A stretch of DNA of 64,000 bases from Streptomyces clavifer (GTDB lineage: Bacteria; Actinomycetota; Actinomycetes; Streptomycetales; Streptomycetaceae): positions 310,001 through 374,000 of the forward strand of contig BMWJ01000005.1 of NCBI GenBank assembly GCA_014651175.1. Reading direction: 5' to 3'. Each line of letters begins with the position of its first letter. Position 1 is the stretch's first letter. Positions 8,822-16,631 of this stretch are shown one piece after another. The notes beneath the pieces were generated by a model. It worked only from the letters and a program-made list of their open reading frames with translations. It had not been told where the DNA came from and did no database searches. The position numbers and the translations under genes were made by a program.

Positions 8822-10009
8822 GTGGACAGATTCGCTGCCGTCGAGCGGGAGCTGCGCAAGGCCGCACCTCACCTGCTCCTCGACGTCGTCACGGGGGCTC
8901 TGCGGGAGCGGTACGACGTGCAGAGCGTGGAGTTGCGGCTTGCCGACTACGGCATGACCACGCTCCAAGTGGTGTCCGAGGTGCCTCTCGTCGAGCCCGT
9001 GCCCGTGCACGACAGCCCGCAGGGGCGGGCCTTCGGCGCCCAGGAACCGTATGTGCAGCCGCGGGCCACACCTGGACCGGCGACCGCGCACCTGCCGGTG
9101 ACCGTCCGGGGCGACCGGCTCGGTGTCCTCACCGTCACGGCGCGGGAGGGCGGCTGGTCCCGGGAAGGGCTCGCGGAGATGCAGCAGATCTGTGAAGCGC
9201 TCGGCCACGAGATCCTGGTCGCCGAACGGGACACCGACCTCTACCTCCTCGCCCGCCGCGCCACGCGGCTGACCCTGGCGGCCGAGATGCAGTGGCAGTT
9301 GCTGCCCGGCCGCTCGGTGTCCCGTCCCGAATTCTCGCTGGGCGCCCACCTGGAGCCCGCCTACGCGATCTTCGGCGACAACTTCGACTGGTCGGTCTCG
9401 GCCCAGCACCTCACGCTCACCGTCACCAACGGCATGGGCAAGGGGATGGAGGCGGCCCTGATGACCAATCTCGTCGTCAACGCCCTGCGCAACGCCCGGC
9501 GGGCCGGTCTCGACCTCGCCGGCCAGGCCAGCCTTGCCGACCAGGCCGTCTACGCCCAGTACCGGGGCGAGCTCTACGCGGCCGTCCTGCTGCTGCGCTT
9601 CGACCTGGCCACGGGCGGAGTGGAGGCCGTGGACGCGGGTTCCCCGCGCATGTGGCGGCTGAGGGGCCGCAAGGTCGAGTCCGTGGAGTTCGACGCACAG
9701 CTCCCGCTGGGCATGTTCGAGGAGACGGAGTACGTCACGGAGCGCCTGCGGGTGGAGCCGGGCGACCGGATGCTCATCGGCAGTGACGGTGTCTACGGCA
9801 GCGCGTCGGCCGCGGGGGAGCACTACGGGCACCGTGCCCTCGCGCGGTCGCTGTCCGCGCACCGCTTCCTGCCGTCCGAGCAGGTGCCTCTCGCGCTGCT
9901 GCGCGATCTGCGGGACTACCGGGGTGCCGCGCCGCTGGACGACGATGCGCTGGTGGTCTGCCTCGACTGGTTCGGCCGGCAGTCCTCCGCCGGCGACCCT
10001 CGCGTGTGA
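8822..10009 (+). CDS. SpoIIE/PP2C-type phosphatase with N-terminal sensor-like region
   Basis: 395 residues from a GTG start. The N-terminal 140 residues resemble a degenerate GAF-type sensor; the PP2C/SpoIIE domain spans about 170-385. Metal-site motifs include FGDNFD (Asp186, Asp189), GSDGVYG (Asp322) and DDDALVV near 373. At the position where RsbU-like enzymes have the metal-binding Asp of DVMGKG, this protein reads TNGMGKGMEAALM, with Asn203. Such phosphatases dephosphorylate STAS antagonists to free a sigma factor. The gene is divergent from the sigma factor gene (265 bases between them), which fits that role. Whether the Asn variant is active cannot be told from sequence. Confidence 0.82.
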   Translation: MDRFAAVERELRKAAPHLLLDVVTGALRERYDVQSVELRLADYGMTTLQVVSEVPLVEPVPVHDSPQGRAFGAQEPYVQPRATPGPATAHLPVTVRGDRLGVLTVTAREGGWSREGLAEMQQICEALGHEILVAERDTDLYLLARRATRLTLAAEMQWQLLPGRSVSRPEFSLGAHLEPAYAIFGDNFDWSVSAQHLTLTVTNGMGKGMEAALMTNLVVNALRNARRAGLDLAGQASLADQAVYAQYRGELYAAVLLLRFDLATGGVEAVDAGSPRMWRLRGRKVESVEFDAQLPLGMFEETEYVTERLRVEPGDRMLIGSDGVYGSASAAGEHYGHRALARSLSAHRFLPSEQVPLALLRDLRDYRGAAPLDDDALVVCLDWFGRQSSAGDPRV

Positions 10010-10038
10010 CCGGAGCCGACCGGCCGGTCGACCGGCCT

Positions 10039-10560
10039 CTATCCGGTCGACCGCAAGGGTCTCGCCCCGTCGCTGTCCTGTCCCGCGGCCGCAGCCGCGT
10101 TGCGGAACGCGCGGAGTCCTTCGAGGAGTGAGCGTCGCGCCTTGGCCGGCATGGCATCGATCGTGGACATCAGTACTTCCTCCCGGCGCATGCGCAGGTC
10201 GACGAGGTAGGCCTTGCCGTGGCTGGTCAGCCGGAGCTCCAGCTCCCGGCGGCTGACGGGGCTGGGGGCGCGTTCCACGAATCCCGTGGCCTGCAACCGG
10301 TCGCACAGCCTGCTGACCGAGGGGGAGGCCGATCCCAGGGCATCGGCGAGCATCCGCAGATTGATGCCCTCCTCCCGGTCCAGCGTGTACAGCACGCGGA
10401 GCTGCGAAGGGGAGACCGGGCCCGTCGGTACGGCTTCACGTCCGTGCTCCCAGAGGACTTCGAGGAGTTCCACGAACTCGGAGCCCTCCCGTGCCGCAAC
10501 CCGCGACCGATGGTCGGGTTCAGGGCTCAGGCCCATATTGATGACACTCCGATCCGGCAT
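10039..10560 (-). CDS. MarR-family transcriptional regulator
   Basis: 173 residues from the ATG at 10558-10560; an alternative ATG lies at 10534-10536. The winged helix shows VSPSQLRVLYTLDREEGINLRMLADAL, then the recognition helix SASPSVSRLCDRLQATGFVERA and the wing SPVSRRELELRLTSHGKAYL. MarR proteins bind palindromes as dimers and are usually released by small phenolic or oxidative ligands. The gene is convergent with the phosphatase gene and divergent from the STAS gene. The 290-base divergent spacer carries direct and inverted repeats (10718-10773) that could be its operator. A role in controlling the STAS antagonist is inferred from position. Confidence 0.85.
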   Translation of the reverse strand: MPDRSVINMGLSPEPDHRSRVAAREGSEFVELLEVLWEHGREAVPTGPVSPSQLRVLYTLDREEGINLRMLADALGSASPSVSRLCDRLQATGFVERAPSPVSRRELELRLTSHGKAYLVDLRMRREEVLMSTIDAMPAKARRSLLEGLRAFRNAAAAAGQDSDGARPLRSTG

Positions 10561-10717
10561 CGTCTCACTCGTCCGTCCGGCCACCGGACCGCGCGATCGA
10601 GCCGGGCATCCGAGGCGCTCGTGCGGACAGCCGGAACCAGGGTTCCGGGACACACGCGCGACCCGGCATACCTTACCCCTGTCTGTAACAGGCTTCCCGT
10701 ACGATGGGCGACCCTCA

Positions 10718-10773
10718 CAATAGTTTCACCATGGCAATAGTTGTCATGAGGTACGGTTCGGCAGTCGACAACT
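10718..10773. promoter_or_regulatory. Repeat-rich operator candidate in the MarR/STAS divergent promoter region
   Basis: CAATAGTT occurs at 10718-10725 and again at 10735-10742 (17-base step, nearly two helical turns), and AGTTGTC (10739-10745) is inverted as GACAACT (10767-10773). The stretch is unusually AT-rich for this DNA and lies in the 10561-10849 spacer between the MarR and STAS genes. Confidence 0.45.
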
Positions 10774-10849
10774 GATGCGTGATCTTCCAGCGGGCCACGC
10801 CGTTCCTGCCGCGACGGAGGCCCGCTACCGGCCTGGAGTACTGAAACCC

Positions 10850-11245
10850 ATGACGCACAGCCAGACCCTCGCCCTCACCGTCGGGTACCCGGCGCGTTCG
10901 ATCGCCGTCCTGACGGTCGTCGGAGAGATCGATGTGGAAAGTGTGCCGGTGCTGCGGACCCGGGCTCTGGGGCTGATCAGGCAGGGCAGGCCGCACCTGG
11001 TCCTGGACATGGCCGCCGTTGAGTTCTGCGACTCCGCCGGCCTCAACGCGATGATCACCATCCTGCGGTACGCGAAGGACCGGCACGGGTCCCTGTCGCT
11101 GGCCGCCTTGTCCCCGCAGGTCGCGAGGCTGCTGGACGTCACGGGCGTCGGTGACCTGATACCCGTGCTTCCTACCACGGCCGAGGTCCTGACCCGCATC
11201 ACGACGACGCCCGGCGATGCGCCGGAGGAGGCGGAACTCCTTTAG
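10850..11245 (+). CDS. STAS-domain anti-sigma factor antagonist
   Basis: 131 residues; ATG at 10850 with GGAG about 11 bases upstream. A single STAS domain: an N-terminal strand region, AVLTVVGEIDVESVPVLRTRAL, then LVLDMAAVEFCDSAGLNAMI, whose Ser in DSAGL is the residue phosphorylated by anti-sigma kinases. In the unphosphorylated form such proteins bind the anti-sigma factor and release the sigma factor. With the SigB-type sigma and SpoIIE phosphatase nearby this completes two-thirds of a partner switch; the cognate anti-sigma kinase is not in the window. The gene is divergent from a MarR regulator, its likely controller. Confidence 0.85.
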   Translation: MTHSQTLALTVGYPARSIAVLTVVGEIDVESVPVLRTRALGLIRQGRPHLVLDMAAVEFCDSAGLNAMITILRYAKDRHGSLSLAALSPQVARLLDVTGVGDLIPVLPTTAEVLTRITTTPGDAPEEAELL

Positions 11246-11386
11246 GGCGGGCCGCGGCTTCCCTGCCTCGCAGGGCAGGACGGCACACCGCGCGGGGCAT
11301 CACGGCGAGGTGATCCACGCGGCCCTTCCGTGGTGGCCGCAGTGCCGCCGGGGGTCGGGGGCGACGCCTGCGCCGTACGGTGCGCG

Positions 11387-11968
11387 TCACGCGCCGGGTG
11401 GTGTGACCCGCAGGCCCCCGAGCAGGGTGGCCAGGTAGCGGCGAGCGGTGTCGATCCGTTCGGCGGGAGCGCCGCCGTGGACCTGTACGGCGTAGGCGAT
11501 CCCGCACATGAGCGGGACCAGGTCGCCCGCGGCCAGATCGGGGCGGACCGTTCCGGCAGCGCGGGCCCGGTCCAGGAGCGTGGTGCCGGATGACCACAGC
11601 AGACTCTTGAGTTCCGTGGTGCGAGGCAGGACGTCCTCGGCCGCTGCCGTGACCGGGGCGAGGGAGGCGTCACCGACCTGCGCTTCGACCGTGCGGGTCA
11701 GGAAGCCCTCCAGGGCGCGCCAGGGGTCGGGATCGGCCAGTGCCTGCTCGCCATGGGCGGCCAGCGCTTCCAGACAGGGGGTGGCGACGGTCTCCAGCAG
11801 TGCCTCCGGCGAGGCGAAGTGCCGGTAGACGGTGCCGACACCGATTCCCGCGCGGCGGGCGACGTCGTTCAGTTGCAGCGGTGTGCCCTGGTCGACCAGG
11901 GCACGCCCGACGGCGACGATCTGGTCCCAGTTGCGGGCGGCGTCCTTGCGGAGTGGCGTCGGCGTCAT
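11387..11968 (-). CDS. TetR-family transcriptional repressor
   Basis: 193 residues. The N-terminal DNA-binding domain includes WDQIVAVGRALVDQG and LNDVARRAGIGVGTVYRHFASPEALLETV, the classical TetR helix-turn-helix. The C-terminal ligand domain is of the SCO1568/EthR-like length and has no diagnostic motif. It follows the SDR gene on the same strand with a 64-base gap that carries an 18-bp perfect palindrome, so it probably has its own autoregulated promoter. The ligand is unknown; the SDR is a likely target. Confidence 0.88.
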   Translation of the reverse strand: MTPTPLRKDAARNWDQIVAVGRALVDQGTPLQLNDVARRAGIGVGTVYRHFASPEALLETVATPCLEALAAHGEQALADPDPWRALEGFLTRTVEAQVGDASLAPVTAAAEDVLPRTTELKSLLWSSGTTLLDRARAAGTVRPDLAAGDLVPLMCGIAYAVQVHGGAPAERIDTARRYLATLLGGLRVTPPGA

Positions 11969-11982
11969 GGATGCATGCTAAT

Positions 11983-12005
11983 CGGATGGGTCATCCGGAT
12001 GACCC
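11983..12005. promoter_or_regulatory. Palindromic operator candidate upstream of the TetR gene
   Basis: GGGTCATCCGGATGACCC (11988-12005) is a perfect 18-bp palindrome, 20 bases upstream of the TetR start. It overlaps a second inverted repeat, CGGATG-N3-CATCCG (11983-11997). Confidence 0.6.
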
Positions 12006-12032
12006 GTCGGCCGAGCGGCTCCGCCCGCTGGT

Positions 12033-12923
12033 TCAGGTGGCCGTGAGCGGCGCGTGCCGTTCGCCGAGTCGCCGTACGGCGTCGGCGATGCGGGGGTCGG
12101 TCGCCGCGCGCAGCGGGGTCACGGGACGCGCCCCGGCACCGATGACGATGCCGGTACTGCCCGTCAGCGCGTCGTCCGTGGCGGCGGTGATCGAGGGCCT
12201 GGCCGCTACGGACGCCGGGCCGGAGGTCGCGCGTGCGAATGTGCGGCGCACCACCGGCCACAGCAGCCGCAGGGCGGGCGAAACGATCTTCGGTGACGTC
12301 ATGGTGCCGTCGGTCATGTCCGTCGCTACGCCTCCGGGATCGGCGGCGAAGACCGATACGCCCGTACCGTCCAACCGCCGCGCCAGGTCGAGCGTGTAGG
12401 CGAGGTTCGCGAGCTTGGCGCGGCCGTACCAGTGGAAGCCGTAGTAGCCGCCGGGAGGCTCGACGGCGTCGAAGACCCGCTTCGCGACCCTGGCCGCACC
12501 CGAGGTCACGTTCACGACCCTGCTCGGCGCCCCGGCCGTCAGGGTGGGCAGCAACAGCTCGGTCAGCAGGTACGGCGAGAGGTGGTTGACGACGAACGAT
12601 GCCTCGAGGCCGTTCAGGTCCTGCCGATCCGTGAACATGGCCCCGACGTTGTTGACCAGCACGGTCAGCGGTTCGCCCGAGGCGGCATGCTCGGAAGCGA
12701 TCCGCCGGGCGAGTTCGCGCACGTCGTCGAGTGCGCCGAGATCGGCGGCCACGAACCGGGCAGGGTGTGCCGGGCCCGTCGCATTGATCAGGCCGACCGC
12801 CCCGGCGCCCCGCTCCGCGCTGCGTCCGACCACGGTGACCGAGAATCCGGAGGCGGCCAGCCCCAGCGCCGTCTCCAGGCCGATGCCGGCCGTTCCGCCC
12901 GTCACCACAGCAGATTTCCTCAT
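12033..12923 (-). CDS. Short-chain dehydrogenase/reductase, retinol-dehydrogenase-like
   Basis: 296 residues; the ATG at 12921-12923 has GGAGGGG eight bases upstream. NAD(P)-binding motif TGGTAGIG at the start, NNVG in strand 4, VNVTSG with the catalytic Ser, and the YxxxK motif in HWYGRAKLANLAYTLDLARRL. The spacing and the C-terminal AADPGGVATDM resemble retinol dehydrogenase/WW-domain oxidoreductase-like SDRs. It precedes a TetR gene, and a TetR-style imperfect palindrome lies 60-80 bases upstream. The substrate is unknown; detoxification of a lipophilic carbonyl or alcohol is a guess. Confidence 0.85.
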   Translation of the reverse strand: MRKSAVVTGGTAGIGLETALGLAASGFSVTVVGRSAERGAGAVGLINATGPAHPARFVAADLGALDDVRELARRIASEHAASGEPLTVLVNNVGAMFTDRQDLNGLEASFVVNHLSPYLLTELLLPTLTAGAPSRVVNVTSGAARVAKRVFDAVEPPGGYYGFHWYGRAKLANLAYTLDLARRLDGTGVSVFAADPGGVATDMTDGTMTSPKIVSPALRLLWPVVRRTFARATSGPASVAARPSITAATDDALTGSTGIVIGAGARPVTPLRAATDPRIADAVRRLGERHAPLTAT

Positions 12924-12955
12924 GGTCCGTCCCCTCCGGCTTGTATTCGGACAGC

Positions 12956-13004
12956 TAATCCGCTTGGTGCGACCGTAGCATGTAAGTGGATTATCTATCC
13001 GCTT
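12956..13004. promoter_or_regulatory. TetR-type operator candidates upstream of the SDR gene
   Basis: AAGTGGAT (12984-12991) and ATCCGCTT (12997-13004) form an inverted repeat with one mismatch around 5 bases. A third half-site, TAATCCGCTT, is at 12956-12965. The local AT content is high, as expected for a promoter. Confidence 0.5.
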
Positions 13005-13368
13005 CTCCCGGTCGACTCCGTGCGATGGATCGGCCCGGGGGTTCGTCGCCGGAGCGCGCCGGTGGTCCGTAGGGCGCGTCGAGCCCCTGCCATCCGGCGC
13101 GACGGGGCCGGGTGCGCATCCTCGGTGAGCCCCGAGAGGGCTGCGCCCGAGTGGCGGAGGTGGCCCGTTTCCTCTTGCGGCGTGGTCCCGTCCGTCGCCG
13201 GGGCGGCGGCTCGCCCCGGGGTCGGGGAGCGAGGAATGAGAAGGTCGTCTCACTATGTGGCACGGATGTTTGACATTAGATGAGCTTATGGTCAATAAAG
13301 GTGATGCTTTGGCCAATTATTCACGTCCTGTCACCCGGGAGTCGTGAGGGCCGCCGCTGCCTAGACGA
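13005..13368. promoter_or_regulatory. Intergenic region before the ABC operon with a candidate promoter
   Basis: No gene is supported in this stretch. The last 110 bases are AT-rich; TTGACA at 13270-13275 is a consensus -35 element, with only a weak -10 (CAATAA-like) about 17 bases on. It points toward the DUF1684/ABC operon. Confidence 0.4.
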
Positions 13369-14109
13369 ATGAGTACTCCCGTGTCCCACTCCTCCCCCGA
13401 CCGCGCATCCGTCGATCCCGCGGAGGCATGGGAAGCCTGGCGTGCCGAGCGTCACCGCGCGCTCACGTCCCCGACGGGCAACCTCGCCCTCGTCGAGACC
13501 CGCTGGGCCCCGGCGGGCGAGGTCCCGGACGCGGCGGACGCCGGCGCGGACCGGCCGGACACGGTGACCGTCACGACGCTCCGGCGGACCGAACTGGTCC
13601 GCGGCGAGCTCGAGCACGGCCTGCGCTTCTGGGACGCCGACGCGCCCGCCGTCCGCCACTTCGACCGGGTCGACGCCTTTCCCTACGACCCCGCCTGGGT
13701 GCTGGAAGCCTCCTACACACCCGTCCCCGGCGCCAGGCGCATCGCCTTCGAACACATCCGGGACAACGGCGGCAGTCGCGACCTGGCCGTCCCCGGCGAC
13801 ATCACCCTCACCGTCGACGGTCGCGCGTACACGCTCAGCGCCTTCGACGACGACGGCACCCTGCTGCTCGTCTTCGGCGATCCGACCAACGGTGACTCCA
13901 CCTACGGGGCCGGCCGCTTCCTCTTCGTGCGGCGCACGGATGACGAGAGCCGGGTCGTCCTCGACTTCAACCAGGCCTTCGCGCCGCCCTGCGGATTCTC
14001 CGATCAGTACAACTGTCCGATGCCGCCGCGGCAGAACCGCTTCCACCTGCCTGTCGAGGCAGGCGAGAAGCTCCCCGTCTTCCGCGACGGCTTCGACGCC
14101 CAGCACTGA
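13369..14109 (+). CDS. DUF1684 family protein, first gene of an ABC transporter operon
   Basis: 246 residues. The C-terminal half has the DUF1684 signature: FGDPTNGDSTYGAGRFLFV, then VVLDFNQAFAPPCGFSDQYNCPMPP with its conserved Cys pair, and NRFHLPVEAGEK. No signal peptide is seen, so it is probably cytosolic. The family has no established biochemical function. It is 39 bases upstream of a substrate-binding protein gene and is transcribed with it, which suggests a role in processing or using the imported substrate. The ribosome site before the ATG is weak, so the start could lie slightly elsewhere. Confidence 0.85.
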   Translation: MSTPVSHSSPDRASVDPAEAWEAWRAERHRALTSPTGNLALVETRWAPAGEVPDAADAGADRPDTVTVTTLRRTELVRGELEHGLRFWDADAPAVRHFDRVDAFPYDPAWVLEASYTPVPGARRIAFEHIRDNGGSRDLAVPGDITLTVDGRAYTLSAFDDDGTLLLVFGDPTNGDSTYGAGRFLFVRRTDDESRVVLDFNQAFAPPCGFSDQYNCPMPPRQNRFHLPVEAGEKLPVFRDGFDAQH

Positions 14110-14148
14110 TCACCCCGCGAATCAACGCACCGAAAGAGCCCTCACCCC

Positions 14149-15666
14149 ATGAGCACCAAGAAGAACGTCCTGTTCGCCACCTCCACCGTCGCCGCGCTCG
14201 CCCTGGCCCTGACCGCATGCGGCGGTTCCGGTGGCTCCAGCGCCTCGGGCGGCACCTGGGACAAGGACGCGGTCGTCAACATCGGCTCCCTCTACGAGCC
14301 GCAGAACCTCGACAACACCGCGGGCGGCGGCCAGGGCGTCACCGAGGCCCTCAACGGCAACGTCTACGAGGGCCTGTTCAGACTCACCGACGACGGCAAG
14401 GTCGACAAGCTCCTCGCCCAGGACTACGAGACCAGCGCCGACGGCCTCACCTACACCTTCACCCTGCGCGAGGGCGTGAAGTTCCACAGCGGCAAGGAGC
14501 TCACCAGCCAGGACGTCAAGTACAGCCTGGAGAAGGTGATCGCGGACGACTCCCAGTCCGCCCGCAAGAGCAACCTCGAGGTCATCAAGGACGTCGCCAC
14601 CCCCGACGCCCGGACCGTGAAGATCACGCTGTCCAAGAAGTCGATCTCCTTCGTCTACAACCTCTCCTACGTCTGGGTCATCAACTCCCAGGCGAAGAAC
14701 CTGAAGACGACCGAGGACGGCACCGGTCCGTACGCCCTGAACAAGTGGACCCGCGGTTCCGCGCTGAGCCTGAACCGCTTCGCCGGCTACTGGGGTGACG
14801 CCGCGGCCAACAAGCAGGTCGTCTTCCACTACTACAAGGACGCCACGGCGCTGAACAACGCGCTGCTGACCAACGCCATCGACGTGGTCACCAGCGAGCA
14901 GTCGCCCGACGCCCTGGAGCAGTTCAAGAGCAACGGCTCGTACGAGGTTAACGACGGCAACTCCACCACCAAGCTGCTCCTGGCGTTCAACGACAAGGCC
15001 AAGCCCTTCACCGACGTCAAGGTGCGCCAGGCCGTCTCCGCCGCCATCGACGACGAGAAGCTGCTGGAGTCCGTCTGGGGCGGCTACGGCAAGCCGATCG
15101 GCTCGATGGTGCCGCCCACCGACCCCTGGTACGAAGACCTCACCGACGTCGACGCCCACGACGTGACGAAGGCCAAGAAGCTGCTCGCCGAGGCCGGCTA
15201 CGCCAAGGGCTTCAGCTTCACCCTCGACACCCCCAACTACGACCCGCACCCGACGGCCGCGACCTTCATCAAGTCCCAGCTGGCCAAGGTCGGCATCACG
15301 GTCGAGATCAACACGATCACGCCGGACGAGTGGTACACGAAGGTCTACAAGAACCACGACTTCTCGGCCACGCTCCAGGAGCACGTCAACGACCGTGACC
15401 TGGTCTGGTACGGCAACCCCGACTTCTACTGGGGCTACGACAACCCGCAGGTCACCCAGTGGGTCGAGCAGGCCGAGGAAGCCTCCAGCACCGCCGAGCA
15501 GACCGAGCTGCTGAAGAAGGTCAACCGGCAGACCGCCGAAGACGCGGCCAGCGACTGGCTCTACCTCTACCCGCAGATCGTCGTCGCGAACAAGAAGCTC
15601 TCCGGATACCCGGTCAACGGCCTGAACTCGCAGTTCTTCGCCTACGACATCAAGAAGAAGGGCTGA
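14149..15666 (+). CDS. ABC transporter substrate-binding lipoprotein, oligopeptide/nickel type (SBP family 5)
   Basis: 505 residues. A lipoprotein signal peptide ends in LTAC with Cys24 as the lipidated residue, followed by a Gly/Ser linker. The mature part has the family-5 pattern: IGSLYEPQNLDNT, EALNGNVYEGLFR, LTYTFTLREGVKFHSGKELTSQDVKYSLEKV, and AVSAAIDDEKLLESVWGGYGKPIGSMVPP. These proteins capture oligopeptides, dipeptides, nickel chelates or some oligosaccharides for import. It overlaps the first permease gene by one base (TGATG). The ligand cannot be read from sequence. Confidence 0.92.
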   Translation: MSTKKNVLFATSTVAALALALTACGGSGGSSASGGTWDKDAVVNIGSLYEPQNLDNTAGGGQGVTEALNGNVYEGLFRLTDDGKVDKLLAQDYETSADGLTYTFTLREGVKFHSGKELTSQDVKYSLEKVIADDSQSARKSNLEVIKDVATPDARTVKITLSKKSISFVYNLSYVWVINSQAKNLKTTEDGTGPYALNKWTRGSALSLNRFAGYWGDAAANKQVVFHYYKDATALNNALLTNAIDVVTSEQSPDALEQFKSNGSYEVNDGNSTTKLLLAFNDKAKPFTDVKVRQAVSAAIDDEKLLESVWGGYGKPIGSMVPPTDPWYEDLTDVDAHDVTKAKKLLAEAGYAKGFSFTLDTPNYDPHPTAATFIKSQLAKVGITVEINTITPDEWYTKVYKNHDFSATLQEHVNDRDLVWYGNPDFYWGYDNPQVTQWVEQAEEASSTAEQTELLKKVNRQTAEDAASDWLYLYPQIVVANKKLSGYPVNGLNSQFFAYDIKKKG

Positions 15667-16631
15667 TGGCGCGCTATCTGCTGCGGCGGCTCGCCTTCCT
15701 CGCGGTGTCGCTGGCCCTGGCCTGCGTGGTCCTGTTCGTGCTGCTGCGCATGCTGCCCGGCGACCCGGCCAACGCGCTCACCGCGGTCGGTGCCAGCCCC
15801 GAGCAGATAGCCGCGGCCCGCCGCTCCATCGGCTCCGACCGGCCGCTGCCCGAGCAGTTCGTCCACTGGTTCGGGCAGCTGGCGAGCGGGGACCTCGGCA
15901 CCTCGTTCGTCAGCTCGCTGCCCGTGGGACCCGAGGTCGGCGCCCGGCTGAACGTCACCGTGCCGCTCACCCTGGCCGCGTTCGTCCTGGCCGTCCTGGT
16001 CGCCGTACCCGCCGGGTTCACGGCCGCGTACAAGCGGCACACCTGGTACGGGGCGCTGCTCAGCGGCGTGTCCCAACTGGGCATCGCGATACCCGTGTTC
16101 TGGCTCGGCATGATCCTCATCGCGGTTTTCGCGCTGAACGCGGGCTGGCTGCCCTCCGGCGGCTTCCCGCAGGACGGCTGGGCCGACCCCGCCGAGGCGT
16201 TCCGCGCCCTCGTGCTGCCGGTCGTGACCATCGCCCTCGTGATGAGCGCGTCCCTGATCCGCTATGTCCGCTCCGCCACACTCGACGTGCTCGGCAGCGA
16301 CTACCTGCGTACGGCGCGCGCCCTCGGTTCGTCCTTCGGCCGCGCCATGTGGCGGCACGGTCTGCGCAACGCCTCCGTGCCGGTGATCTCCATCCTCGGC
16401 ATCGAACTCGCCTCGACACTGCTGGGCGCCGTCGTCGTGGAGTCGGTGTACGCGCTGCCGGGCCTCGGCTCCCTGCTCGCCACCGGCATCGCGCAACACG
16501 ACTACCCGGTCATCCAGGGCGTGCTGTTCGTGTCCACCCTCGCGGTGCTCGTGATCGGCTTCGTGGCCGATCTGGTCCAGCGGATCATCGACCCGCGGCT
16601 GCGCGGCCGGCTCTCGGGAGGTGCCCGATGA
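15666..16631 (+). CDS. ABC transporter permease (DppB/OppB type)
   Basis: 321 residues, about six membrane helices. The start ATG shares its A with the upstream TGA stop, so translation is coupled. The first helix (MARYLLRRLAFLAVSL) and the GDPANAL motif are typical of DppB-type permeases. The cytoplasmic EAA loop reads DYLRTARALGSSFGRAMWRHGLRNASVP, the contact for the ATPases. It would form the translocation pore with the next gene product. Membrane topology is inferred from hydrophobicity. Confidence 0.9.
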   Translation: MARYLLRRLAFLAVSLALACVVLFVLLRMLPGDPANALTAVGASPEQIAAARRSIGSDRPLPEQFVHWFGQLASGDLGTSFVSSLPVGPEVGARLNVTVPLTLAAFVLAVLVAVPAGFTAAYKRHTWYGALLSGVSQLGIAIPVFWLGMILIAVFALNAGWLPSGGFPQDGWADPAEAFRALVLPVVTIALVMSASLIRYVRSATLDVLGSDYLRTARALGSSFGRAMWRHGLRNASVPVISILGIELASTLLGAVVVESVYALPGLGSLLATGIAQHDYPVIQGVLFVSTLAVLVIGFVADLVQRIIDPRLRGRLSGGAR

